From: CAZLFA01 sp964558665
Lineage (GTDB): Bacteria > Desulfobacterota > Syntrophia > Syntrophales > PHBD01
NCBI GenBank assembly: GCA_964558665.1
Contig: CAZLFA010000037.1
Location: forward strand, 1-38,636
DNA: 38,636 nucleotides
Direction of reading: 5' to 3'
Shown piece by piece: positions 9,535 through 17,781 of this stretch (positions are counted from its first letter, which is position 1; each line of letters opens with the position of its first letter). Made by a program: the position numbers and the translations under genes. The notes under the pieces are model-generated. The model saw only the letters and a list, made by a program, of their open reading frames with translations, made no database searches and was not told where the DNA came from.

Positions 9535-11508
9535 ATGAAGATTATTATTGCCATTGCCGTTTGTCTGATTTACAGCCTGGCCTGCCTCTGCCTGGGAGGG
9601 ATGATCACACGCCTGTTATCGTCCGGCAAAGCCGGGATAGAACCGGGTGCAAACATATCAGCAGCGGCTTTGTGCGTATCCTCTTTCCTCCTCGGGCAGG
9701 GGATACTGTCGGCGTTCTGGTTGCTTGTTGCGCTGGCAGGGTTCTTTTCGCCTCCTGTCATAGCGGCAACAGTCGCGATTCTGCTGATTTGCGGTCTGAA
9801 GCAGGCTTGGCCCCTGCTTATGGGAATCTGCCGAAGCATAAAATCAGCGCTTACCGTGGAGATTGACAGCGAAAGCAACGTCTGGAAGATTATTGCCGCC
9901 CTCACCATATTCCTGATCATCCTGCACTGTTTGACCTCTTTTCTCCCGCTGCTGCCCGGACACGACGCCGCTGCCTTTTATATGGTGCTGGCCAAGATAA
10001 TTGCCGCTTCGCATCAGTTCCAGATAGTGCCGGCCTACAAATCATTCTCTGCCATCGGGTTGTATGGAGAGATGCACTTTGCAGCGCTTATGTCTATTGC
10101 CGATCTCACTGCTGCCAGACTGTTTCTGTTGACCGGCAGCGTTTCGATGGCCCTGCTGCTGCTATCCATCGGCAGGATCGCGGGATTGGGACGGCGAGGA
10201 CAGTGGATAACCCTGGCTATTCTCTTTACTTCATCGTCACTGCTTATCTATGTGATTCGAGACCCTAAGGTTGACCTGTTTGCCGGCGCCTTCGGCATGG
10301 CCGCTTTCTTCTGGGCGCTTCAGATACAGAGAGGTGTCAGGAATAGGGCTCTGCCACTGACGGCAATTTTCACCGGGCTGGCGATTATTTTCAAGATAAC
10401 CTATCTGGTGGTCCTGCTGCCGTCTGTTGTAATTCTGATTGCGTGGCGGAGATTGCTGGAAATGCCCGATCTGTCGGCAGGGGCGGTGATCAGGGAGTTC
10501 GCGCCGCTATTCGTTTCCTTCGGCTTTTGGGTGCTTTTGCCTATGCTTCCCCATCTCGTGAAGAACGGCATGATCTTCGGCAATCCCCTGGTTCCCTTCC
10601 TCGGGGGAGGCGCAAACGTTACCGACCAGCAGTGGTTTTCTCCGGAGCTTACCCGTCACATCGTGCTCACTTATCCTTACGCGCTTACATTTACAGAATA
10701 TCCTTTTCAGTTGGGAAGGCTGTCACCTCTTGCACTTGTATTTTTGCCGCTGGCTTTTTTTTTTCGCCCCCGCTTTCCGGAGGTATTGAGGAGTCCTCTT
10801 TTTCAGGTCACCGTCGTTTCCTTTTTGGGCATTGTCCTCTGGGTATGTCTGCGTCCTTCTGTTATCGCACCGCGTTACTATTTTGCCCCCCTGTTTGTTC
10901 TGATTCTGACCGGCGCTTCCGGGGCTGAGTACGTTACACAGGGCGGTCGCAAGCTCGCATGGCTGAGCATGGCGATTATTTTGGCCGTATTTATCATGAT
11001 GGGAGCGATCTACCGGGATCTCTGCCGGGACAGATACAACGTTATTCATCATGAAAGCATCCGCCTGCTGACGGGCGATATAACACTTACGGATTACTTC
11101 GGCCCTTCGTATGATGCATATGCACTGATTAATGCGGAGGCAAAACCGGGTGAAAGGGTATTGCAGCTGGGGTATTATACTTACTGGTTCAGACCGGACA
11201 TCATTCAGTGCATGTTTGGAGAGACTGATGGAATTTCCGCGGGCACTGCCGAAGGGAGATGGAAACTTATCAGAGAAAGAGGATTTCGTTATATATTTAT
11301 AGACAGGAACACGCATAAAAAAGCGGTGGAAACGCTGGGCATTCTGGAGAAGACCCCCGACTGGCTGAAGCTGGAGAAACTGTACGAGAAAGGCGAATAC
11401 ACCGTCTGCAGGATTGATGTAAAAAGCGGAGCCCCGAATCCCGACACCTGCTGCCGTCAATTGCAGCCGCCGGCGTGGAGAATTGCCGGAAAAGACAAGT
11501 GCCTTTAG
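9535..11508 (+). CDS. Polytopic membrane protein, GT-C-like glycosyltransferase
   Basis: The 657-residue protein is made largely of hydrophobic stretches (roughly a dozen membrane segments between residues 1 and 490) followed by a soluble C-terminal domain. The first large extracytoplasmic loop contains LPLLPGHDAAAFYMVLAKI near residue 140, resembling the catalytic acidic loop of GT-C enzymes (ArnT/PMT-like, family 39). IRDPKVDLFAGAFGMAAFFWAL resembles the later conserved loop of that superfamily. It could be a polyprenyl-phosphate-sugar-dependent transferase that decorates the polysaccharide in the periplasm. An O-antigen polymerase (Wzy) is the main alternative, since no Wzy or Wzx is otherwise visible here. 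It starts at ATG 9535 with only a weak Shine-Dalgarno. Confidence 0.7.
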   Translation: MKIIIAIAVCLIYSLACLCLGGMITRLLSSGKAGIEPGANISAAALCVSSFLLGQGILSAFWLLVALAGFFSPPVIAATVAILLICGLKQAWPLLMGICRSIKSALTVEIDSESNVWKIIAALTIFLIILHCLTSFLPLLPGHDAAAFYMVLAKIIAASHQFQIVPAYKSFSAIGLYGEMHFAALMSIADLTAARLFLLTGSVSMALLLLSIGRIAGLGRRGQWITLAILFTSSSLLIYVIRDPKVDLFAGAFGMAAFFWALQIQRGVRNRALPLTAIFTGLAIIFKITYLVVLLPSVVILIAWRRLLEMPDLSAGAVIREFAPLFVSFGFWVLLPMLPHLVKNGMIFGNPLVPFLGGGANVTDQQWFSPELTRHIVLTYPYALTFTEYPFQLGRLSPLALVFLPLAFFFRPRFPEVLRSPLFQVTVVSFLGIVLWVCLRPSVIAPRYYFAPLFVLILTGASGAEYVTQGGRKLAWLSMAIILAVFIMMGAIYRDLCRDRYNVIHHESIRLLTGDITLTDYFGPSYDAYALINAEAKPGERVLQLGYYTYWFRPDIIQCMFGETDGISAGTAEGRWKLIRERGFRYIFIDRNTHKKAVETLGILEKTPDWLKLEKLYEKGEYTVCRIDVKSGAPNPDTCCRQLQPPAWRIAGKDKCL

Positions 11509-11535
11509 CCTGATTCAATGAAACCCGGTGCATCA

Positions 11536-12792
11536 ATGCGAATATTGATCGTTACCCAGTATTTCTGGCCCGAAGATTTCCGGATCAACGACCTGGCGGT
11601 CAGGCTTCACAAGAAGGGACATCAGGTGACGGTTCTTACCGGCGTACCCAACTACCCAGGGGGGAAATTCTTTGAGGGATATGGATATTTCAGCAGGGAT
11701 CATGAAAATTATCACGGGGTGGACATTATCAGAGTTCCTCTCGTGCCGCGTGGTAAAGGCGGAGGATTCCGGCTGGCCGTAAATTATCTTTCCTTTGCCC
11801 TGTCTGCCATGCTGTTGGGGCCGTTCAAATGCAGGGGCGGTTTTGACGTTGTTTTTGTCTATGAACCTTCACCCGTGACTGTCGGTCTGCCGGCTCTGAG
11901 CATGAAATGGGTAAAAAACACCCCGCTTATCTTCTGGGTGCAGGATCTTTGGCCGGAGAGCCTCTCCGCCACCGGCGCTGTCCGATCATCGTTGATTCTA
12001 AATTTTGTGGGCAAATTGGCATATTTGATATATAGAGGCTCCGATATTGTTTTGGTGCAGTCTCGGGCCTTCGTTAAATCCATAGTTGAAATGGGGATTA
12101 ATGAAAAAAAGATTAAATATTTCCCCAACAGTGCAGAAGACCTTTACTGCGAAGAAGTGAAGGCCTGTGCGCCGGCGGAGATTGAGAACCTCCCTGAGGG
12201 GTTTAGAATCATGTTTGCCGGCAATATCGGTGCTGCCCAGGATTTTGAAACCATACTGCAAGCGGCGGAGATGACAGCGTACCATCCGGACATCCACTGG
12301 GTTATTCTGGGAGACGGCCGGATGTATGGATGGGTAAGTGAGCAGGTACGGGAAAGAGGACTTGAAATGAATGTCCATCTGCTGGGCAGACATCCCGTGG
12401 AGACGATGCCGGTATGTTTCTCCGCTGCCGATGCGATGTTGGTGACCCTTAAGAGAGATCCCATATTTGCGCTGACGATTCCCTCGAAGATTCAATCTTA
12501 TCTCGCCTGCGGGAAGCCGATTATTGCCGCACTCGACGGCGAGGGGGCCAGGATCATCAGAGAGGCAAAGGCCGGCCTGACGTGTCCCTCTGAGGATGCT
12601 CAGGCATTGTCGGAGTCGGTTCTCGCCATGTACCGGATGGATAAACGGGAAAGAGAAGCCATGGGTCGGCATGGCAGGTCCTACTTCAATACGAATTTTG
12701 AAAGCCGTATGCTCGTGGATCAGCTGGAGAGCTGGATGTTGGAATTGTCAGGCGGATCGGCAGCAGGGTTAAAGATGCGGAATTGCGAATAA
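11536..12792 (+). CDS. wbuB: WbuB-like family 4 glycosyltransferase
   Basis: The sequence MRILIVTQYFWPEDFRIND, HQVTVLTGVPNYPGG, LIFWVQDLWPESLSATG and PSKIQSYLACGKPIIAALDGEGARII is the signature layout of WbuB-type GT4 enzymes. In several O-antigen loci these transfer N-acetyl-L-fucosamine or a related 2-acetamido-2,6-dideoxy-L-hexose. This assignment fits the next three genes, which together make such a UDP-L-sugar. The start is taken at ATG 11536 because it aligns with the usual family N-terminus; ATG 11518 would add six residues. The stop TAA shares its last base with the ATG of the following reductase gene, so the two are coupled. Confidence 0.85.
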   Translation: MRILIVTQYFWPEDFRINDLAVRLHKKGHQVTVLTGVPNYPGGKFFEGYGYFSRDHENYHGVDIIRVPLVPRGKGGGFRLAVNYLSFALSAMLLGPFKCRGGFDVVFVYEPSPVTVGLPALSMKWVKNTPLIFWVQDLWPESLSATGAVRSSLILNFVGKLAYLIYRGSDIVLVQSRAFVKSIVEMGINEKKIKYFPNSAEDLYCEEVKACAPAEIENLPEGFRIMFAGNIGAAQDFETILQAAEMTAYHPDIHWVILGDGRMYGWVSEQVRERGLEMNVHLLGRHPVETMPVCFSAADAMLVTLKRDPIFALTIPSKIQSYLACGKPIIAALDGEGARIIREAKAGLTCPSEDAQALSESVLAMYRMDKREREAMGRHGRSYFNTNFESRMLVDQLESWMLELSGGSAAGLKMRNCE

Positions 12793-13676
12793 TGGGGAAA
12801 AAAATATTGATCATGGGCTGTACCGGCATGCTGGGACATACTGTTTTTCTGCAGCTTTCCCGGTATGGCGAGTACGAGGTTTACGCAACCGCCCGTACCT
12901 CCGAAGGGCTTTCCCGATGGTTTGACACGGAATCTCTTGACAGAATTATAGCCGGTGTGGATGCAGGAAACCTCGAAACGATTGCGGAGGCTGTAAAAAC
13001 AGTCCGCCCCGATGCAGTCATAAACTGCATCGGGCTGATCAAGCAGCTGCCTGAAGCTGACAATCACATCACGGCAATCTCCGTTAATTCACTCTTCCCG
13101 CATCAGTTGGCGGCGATCTGCCGCTCATGGAAGGTGCGTATGATCCATATAAGTACGGACTGCGTATTTGACGGAAGCAAAGGCAACTATAAAGAGGAAG
13201 ATTTCTCCGACGCGAAAGACCTCTATGGCCGTTCCAAGTTCCTCGGTGAAGTAAGCGGTAAGGGCTGTCTGACTTTAAGAACATCGCTGATCGGCCACGA
13301 ATTGAAAAACAAGATCGGCTTAATCGAATGGTTCATGGTTCAGCAGGGTAAAATAAAAGGATACACGGATGCGGTCTTTTCGGGATTCCCGACCGTGGAG
13401 ATGGCGCACATCCTCGGCAGGTACATTCTGCCAAATGATGATATGGAAGGCGTCTATCATGTTTCCTCATCGCCGGTTTCCAAATACGATCTCCTGAAGC
13501 ATGTGGCTGAAACTTATGGAAAGAAAATTGTCATTGAGCCATACAATGAAGTCCGTATCGATCGCTCGCTTGACTCCGAACGGTTTAGAAAAATTACAGG
13601 ATATGAACCTCCGTCATGGGAGGAATTAGTGGACAATATGCACAAACATTATGTAAGTTCACCCTGCTATGCATGA
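12792..13676 (+). CDS. RmlD-like UDP-4-keto-sugar reductase (SDR family)
   Basis: This is a 294-residue extended short-chain dehydrogenase. MGCTGMLGH near residue 10 is the GxxGxxG NAD(P) site, ISTDCVFDGSKGNY is the RmlD-type Ser/Thr region, and YGRSKFLGE near residue 143 provides the YxxxK pair. Next to a CapE/WbjB-type dehydratase and a 2-epimerase, its substrate should be UDP-2-acetamido-2,6-dideoxy-L-hex-4-ulose. CapF/WbjC/FnlB of L-FucNAc loci carry an extra C-terminal cupin domain (about 370 residues); this protein lacks it and so resembles the reductase of L-RhaNAc/L-QuiNAc pathways (WbvR type). That distinction is an inference from length and layout. The stop lies inside a small inverted repeat at 13662-13694. 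Confidence 0.83.
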   Translation: MGKKILIMGCTGMLGHTVFLQLSRYGEYEVYATARTSEGLSRWFDTESLDRIIAGVDAGNLETIAEAVKTVRPDAVINCIGLIKQLPEADNHITAISVNSLFPHQLAAICRSWKVRMIHISTDCVFDGSKGNYKEEDFSDAKDLYGRSKFLGEVSGKGCLTLRTSLIGHELKNKIGLIEWFMVQQGKIKGYTDAVFSGFPTVEMAHILGRYILPNDDMEGVYHVSSSPVSKYDLLKHVAETYGKKIVIEPYNEVRIDRSLDSERFRKITGYEPPSWEELVDNMHKHYVSSPCYA

Positions 13677-13694
13677 ATGCCGTTCATAGCAGGG
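13662..13694 (+). other. Inverted repeat spanning a stop codon
   Basis: CCCTGCTATG at 13662-13671 is the exact reverse complement of CATAGCAGGG at 13685-13694, with a 13-base loop. The stop of the reductase gene sits in the loop. No T-run follows, so it is probably not an efficient intrinsic terminator; it may stabilise mRNA ends or attenuate. Confidence 0.5.
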
Positions 13695-13749
13695 ATATAG
13701 TTTAACTTCCATCCGGAAACTAGCTTAAGTTTAATACGGGGTGATGGTT

Positions 13750-14817
13750 ATGTCTTATTTTGAAGGCAAGATTATACTGGTGACGGGAGGCACAGGGTCT
13801 CTCGGCAAGACGCTTGTGCGCCGGATCCTGACGGGTGAGATGGGAACGCCGAAAAAGGTGATTGTATTTTCCCGCGATGAAGCCAAACAGCACGACATGC
13901 GCATGTCGTATATGCACAGGCTGGTCGCGACGGACGAACTCATATACCGCAACTTCATGAATATCCTGGAGTTCCGGATAGGCGATGTGCGGGACTATGG
14001 CGACGTCTGTTCGGTAGTGCGGGACGCGGATATCATCGTCAACGCCGCCGCGCTCAAACAGGTGCCGACCTGTGAATATTTCCCCGTGCAGGCGATTATG
14101 ACCAACTGCATCGGCGTGGCGAACATCGTCCGCGCCATCCAGGAAAACGGCTATCGGGTGAAAACGGTTCTCGCCATCAGCACCGACAAGGCCTGCAAGC
14201 CGGTGAATGTCATGGGCATGACGAAGTCCCTGCAGGAGCGCATCGTGATCTCGGCAAATATCCTCAATCCCGGGACGCGTTTCATCTGCGTCCGTTATGG
14301 AAACGTCCTCTCTTCGCGGGGGTCGGTCATCCCTCTTTTTCACAACCAGATCAGAAACGGCGGGCCGGTTACCGTGACCGTGCCGCAGATGACTCGTTTT
14401 CTCCTGAGTCTCAATCAGGCTGTGGACACTGTTTTTACGGCTCTTCAGGAGGCGAAGCCCGGCGAAACGTATGTGCCCAGGGCACCTTCCTCGACCATGA
14501 TCGACCTCGCCCGGGCTCTCATCGGCGACCGCAATGTAAATATCGATGTCATCGGCATCAGGCCGGGCGAGAAGATGCACGAGATCATGGTTTCAGAAGA
14601 GGAAGCAAACCACTGCGAGTCACGCGGCGATTATCTGGCTATACTTCCCATGCTGCCTGAGTTGCAGGCATCTGCAGGTACACAGCCGAACGCCCTTGAT
14701 AAAGAGTTCAGCTCTGCCGACAACGTTATGTCCTTTGAGGAAACGGTTACGCTTCTCAAGAGGCACAAACTCATGGTGGAAGATGTAAACGGTACAGATG
14801 ATGAACTGCTGCGCTGA
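13750..14817 (+). CDS. fnlA: UDP-GlcNAc 4,6-dehydratase/5-epimerase, CapE/WbjB/FnlA type
   Basis: The 355-residue SDR protein starts MSYFEGKIILVTGGTGSLGKTL (GxxGxxG). INAAALKQVPTCEYFP-like sequence near residues 96-111 (seen here as VNAAALKQVPTCEYFP) with QVPxCE rather than HVPxxE is typical of the CapE/WbjB subgroup. MGMTK near 155-159 replaces the usual YxxxK with MxxxK, as in the inverting dehydratases. The enzyme removes water from UDP-GlcNAc and inverts C5, giving UDP-2-acetamido-2,6-dideoxy-beta-L-arabino-hex-4-ulose. ATG 13750 is preferred because GGGGTG lies about 6 bases upstream; GTG 13741 and ATG 13744 are in frame. The C-terminus (ELQASAGTQPNALDKEFSSADN) matches the usual tail that closes over the active site. 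It probably feeds two branches of this locus. Confidence 0.9.
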   Translation: MSYFEGKIILVTGGTGSLGKTLVRRILTGEMGTPKKVIVFSRDEAKQHDMRMSYMHRLVATDELIYRNFMNILEFRIGDVRDYGDVCSVVRDADIIVNAAALKQVPTCEYFPVQAIMTNCIGVANIVRAIQENGYRVKTVLAISTDKACKPVNVMGMTKSLQERIVISANILNPGTRFICVRYGNVLSSRGSVIPLFHNQIRNGGPVTVTVPQMTRFLLSLNQAVDTVFTALQEAKPGETYVPRAPSSTMIDLARALIGDRNVNIDVIGIRPGEKMHEIMVSEEEANHCESRGDYLAILPMLPELQASAGTQPNALDKEFSSADNVMSFEETVTLLKRHKLMVEDVNGTDDELLR

Positions 14818-14856
14818 TATTCTGACGGGAGAACTACAGGAGGCCATAGAACCAAT

Positions 14857-15987
14857 ATGAAGGTGATGACGATCGTGGGTACCCGCCCGGAGATAATCAA
14901 ACTCTGCATGGTTATCCGGGAACTCGACAAGAGGGTTGATCATGTCCTTGTGCATACGGGTCAGAATTACGATTACGAACTCAACGGCATCTTCTTTCAG
15001 CATCTGGGAATAAGAAAACCGGATTTCTTTCTCGATGCGGCCGGCCAAACACCTGCCCGGACGATAGGCAATGTTATTGCCCGTGCAGACGAAGTGATGG
15101 AAGCCGTAAAGCCAGATGCCCTGCTGATCCTGGGAGATACCAACTCCTGTCTGGCGGCGATTGCGGCAAAAAGGCTGAAGATTCCGGTTTTCCACATGGA
15201 GGCCGGAAACAGATGTTTTGATGAGCGCGTGCCGGAAGAAATCAACCGCAGAATAGTCGACCACATCAGCGATATCAACATGCCGTATACGGAGCACGCC
15301 CGAAGATATCTGATCAGAGAGGGACTGAGACCGGAGACGATCATCAAGACCGGTTCTCCCATGAAGGAAGTGCTGGACGCCTACAGGCCGCAGATCGAGC
15401 AGTCGGTGATCCTGAAGGAACTGCGTCTGACATTGCATGACTATTTTGTCGTCAGCGCCCACAGGGAGGAAAATATCGACAATGACGACAATTTCAATGA
15501 TTTCCTCTCTTCTCTGGAGGCAATCGTTGAGAAATACGGAAAGCGCGTGATCGTCTCCACTCACCCGCGCACGGCAAAAAAGCTGAACGACAAAGGAGTC
15601 GGCGGCCTCGACGACAGGATCAGTTTTATGAAGCCGCTGGGTTTTTTCGAATACGTCAGGCTGCAGATGTCCGCTTTCTGCGTTGTGTCGGACAGCGGGA
15701 CAATCACTGAGGAGTCTTCGATCCTGGATTTCCCGGCTGTGACGATCAGGCAGGCCCATGAGCGTCCGGAGGGAATGGACGAAGGGACGCTGATCATGTG
15801 CGGATTGAAGCCCGCGAAAGTGATGGAAGCCATAGATATCGTTACCGCCCGGCATGCCGAAGGCAAAAGGAGTTTCAGGCTGGTGGACGACTACGATGTG
15901 GACAACGTGTCACAAAAGGTGCTGCGTATCATTCTCAGTTATGTGGATTATGTGAACAGGACAGTATGGCGCAAAGAGAACGCCTGA
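14857..15987 (+). CDS. fnlC: UDP-N-acetyl-sugar C2-epimerase, non-hydrolysing (CapG/WbjD/FnlC type)
   Basis: This is a 376-residue WecB-superfamily GT-B-like epimerase. MTIVGTRPEIIKL opens the first Rossmann domain. LILGDTNSCLAA, HMEAGNRCFDERVPEEINR and VVSAHREENID carry the catalytic Asp, Glu and His of the family. The HMEAGNRCFDE...PEE variant is the one typical of epimerases acting on 6-deoxy-L-sugar nucleotides rather than on UDP-GlcNAc itself. It would finish synthesis of UDP-L-QuiNAc (from UDP-L-RhaNAc) or UDP-L-FucNAc after the dehydratase and reductase encoded just upstream. An AGGAGG sequence lies about 13 bases before the ATG, slightly distant. No missing key residue was seen. Confidence 0.9.
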   Translation: MKVMTIVGTRPEIIKLCMVIRELDKRVDHVLVHTGQNYDYELNGIFFQHLGIRKPDFFLDAAGQTPARTIGNVIARADEVMEAVKPDALLILGDTNSCLAAIAAKRLKIPVFHMEAGNRCFDERVPEEINRRIVDHISDINMPYTEHARRYLIREGLRPETIIKTGSPMKEVLDAYRPQIEQSVILKELRLTLHDYFVVSAHREENIDNDDNFNDFLSSLEAIVEKYGKRVIVSTHPRTAKKLNDKGVGGLDDRISFMKPLGFFEYVRLQMSAFCVVSDSGTITEESSILDFPAVTIRQAHERPEGMDEGTLIMCGLKPAKVMEAIDIVTARHAEGKRSFRLVDDYDVDNVSQKVLRIILSYVDYVNRTVWRKENA

Positions 15988-16049
15988 GAAAACCATTTTA
16001 AATATGCGGGTATTCTCTGATTGATAATGTTTAAAAGGGGGAGTCGGTA

Positions 16050-17237
16050 TTGAATAAAAAATATTCTTACGGAAAGCAGACGATCGATGCAGATGACATC
16101 AAGGCCGTAGCCGATTGTCTCGCGTCGGAATGGCTTACCCAGGGACCGGCATTGAAAAATTTTGAAGACAGGCTGTGCACCCGCTTTTCCGCAGGATATG
16201 CGTCGGCAGTTAGCAACGGTACCGCCGCGCTTCACCTTATCGGGCTTGCTCTCGGGTGGCAGCCGGGAGACGTAGTCATCACCACCCCGATTACTTTTCT
16301 TGCGTCGGCAAACTGCATACTGTACTGCGGTGCCACACCCGACTTCGTCGATATTGATCCCGTTTCATATACGATGGACTTAAACAGGCTGGAAGAAAAA
16401 CTGAAGGATTATAAAAAGCGGAATGTGAAAGTAAAGGCCGTCGTTGCCGTTGACTTTGCAGGGCACCCGTGCGACTGGGACGGCTTGCAAAGCCTGGCTC
16501 AAAAATATGGCCTGCAGCTGGTCGACGATGCCTGCCATGCCTTGGGGGCGAAATACAAAGGCAAGGAAATTTGTTCATGTGAATATGCGGATGTACTGGC
16601 GCTCAGTTTTCATCCCGTCAAGCATATTACGACGGGAGAAGGCGGCGCCGTGCTGTCGAATAACCGGGATATAGACCTTAACATAAAATCACTGCGTGCC
16701 CACGGTGTGACAAAGGATGCTGATCGACTGCTTAAAAATGACGGACCGTGGTATTATGAAATGCAGGAATTGGGCTTCAATTACCGGATAACCGATTTTC
16801 AGTGCGTCCTTGGTACAAGCCAGTTGAGCAAACTGGATTACTTCCTGTCGCGGCGCCGGGCGGTAGCAGGATTTTACGACAGGGCATTTGCCGGCCGGGA
16901 AGATTTTGTCGTTCCAGGGGTCGTCGGGCAGGTACAGCATGCCTATCATCTCTATCCATTGAGGATCAGGTTCGACCGCCTCTCCATAACCAAGGAGGAT
17001 TTCTTTCGCCTGATGAGTGAAAAGGACATTAATCTGCAGGTTCACTATATACCTGTCCACCTGCAGCCTTATTACAGGCGGAGATTCGGTTTCAAGGAGG
17101 GAGATTATCCGGAAGCCGAGCGTTTTTATCTGGATGAAGTGTCCCTTCCGATCTACCCCGCACTTGAAGCCGACGACCTGGAGTATATTACCTCCTGTCT
17201 ACACAGTGCAGTTTCAAGCGGAGGAGACAGAATCTGA
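16050..17237 (+). CDS. pseC: PseC-like UDP-4-keto-sugar aminotransferase (DegT/DnrJ/EryC1 family)
   Basis: The 395-residue PLP enzyme begins YGKQTIDADDIKAVADCLASEWLTQGP, the usual PseC opening. LVDDACHALGAKYKG holds the PLP-contacting Asp, and SFHPVKHITTGEGGA places the Schiff-base lysine at about residue 191. PseC transaminates the 4-keto group of UDP-2-acetamido-2,6-dideoxy-L-arabino-hexulose to give the 4-amino-L-altro sugar, using glutamate. That substrate is what the 13750 dehydratase should make. Other pseudaminic genes (PseG, PseI, PseF) are absent here, so the product may be used directly or finished elsewhere. Translation starts at TTG with a strong GGGGGAG 8 bases upstream. Confidence 0.87.
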   Translation: MNKKYSYGKQTIDADDIKAVADCLASEWLTQGPALKNFEDRLCTRFSAGYASAVSNGTAALHLIGLALGWQPGDVVITTPITFLASANCILYCGATPDFVDIDPVSYTMDLNRLEEKLKDYKKRNVKVKAVVAVDFAGHPCDWDGLQSLAQKYGLQLVDDACHALGAKYKGKEICSCEYADVLALSFHPVKHITTGEGGAVLSNNRDIDLNIKSLRAHGVTKDADRLLKNDGPWYYEMQELGFNYRITDFQCVLGTSQLSKLDYFLSRRRAVAGFYDRAFAGREDFVVPGVVGQVQHAYHLYPLRIRFDRLSITKEDFFRLMSEKDINLQVHYIPVHLQPYYRRRFGFKEGDYPEAERFYLDEVSLPIYPALEADDLEYITSCLHSAVSSGGDRI

Positions 17238-17239
17238 CT

Positions 17240-17761
17240 GTGGAACTGCCTGCCTTTGATTTTATTGATCTCTCCGATGAGCAGAAGGATGAGGTGCTGA
17301 AATGGAGAAATCATCCGGATGTCCGTTCCCGCATGTTCACGTCGCATGAAATATCGAAAGAGGAGCATTATCGATTCATTGAAAGCCTGAAAAGCGATTC
17401 CGCGAGCCGCTGCTGGATGATAGGCGACATCGGCGTTATCTCGCTGAAAAGAATCAATACTACGCACCGTTATGCATATCTGGGGATATACAAAAATCCA
17501 CTACATGTAGAAAAAAGGATTGCGAAAACGCTGATTGAAGTTCTGAAGAGGAAGGCCTTCTGTGAATTGAAACTTCACACGCTCAGGCTGGAGGTTTTCA
17601 GCGACAACAGGAAGGCGGTTGATTTTTATAAAAGAAACGGTTTTCATAAGGAGGGATTTTTGCGTGAAGCCGTGAGATCTGAAGATGGTGTGTATAAAGA
17701 TATAATGGTCATGGGATTGAGTGAAGAAGAGTATTTCCGCACCGAAGGCGGGGTAAAGTAG
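17240..17761 (+). CDS. pseH: PseH-like GNAT N-acetyltransferase
   Basis: This is a 173-residue GNAT-fold protein. KWRNHPDVRSRMFTSHEIS and HYRFIESLK are the conserved N-terminal segments of PseH-type enzymes that acetylate the 4-amino group of UDP-4-amino-4,6-dideoxy-N-acetyl-L-altrosamine. LRLEVFSDNRKAVDFYKRNGFHKEGFLREAV is the acetyl-CoA-binding and C-terminal GNAT region. It starts at GTG two bases after the aminotransferase stop, with GAGGAG upstream, so the pair is clearly coupled. Together they would give UDP-2,4-diacetamido-2,4,6-trideoxy-L-altrose. Formylation or another acylation cannot be excluded from sequence alone. Confidence 0.84.
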   Translation: MELPAFDFIDLSDEQKDEVLKWRNHPDVRSRMFTSHEISKEEHYRFIESLKSDSASRCWMIGDIGVISLKRINTTHRYAYLGIYKNPLHVEKRIAKTLIEVLKRKAFCELKLHTLRLEVFSDNRKAVDFYKRNGFHKEGFLREAVRSEDGVYKDIMVMGLSEEEYFRTEGGVK

Positions 17762-17781
17762 AAGGATCCCGGCGCAACAGC

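Noticed and set aside
13662..13694. Intrinsic terminator between the reductase and dehydratase genes
   Set aside because: The stem is good but no T-tract follows, and the flanking genes belong to one pathway.
13720..15855. Long open frames on the minus strand opposite the dehydratase and epimerase genes (up to about 410 codons)
   Set aside because: They mirror real + strand genes with full family motifs, show no recognisable protein motifs and are rich in His/Arg/Pro as expected for antisense frames of GC-rich codons.
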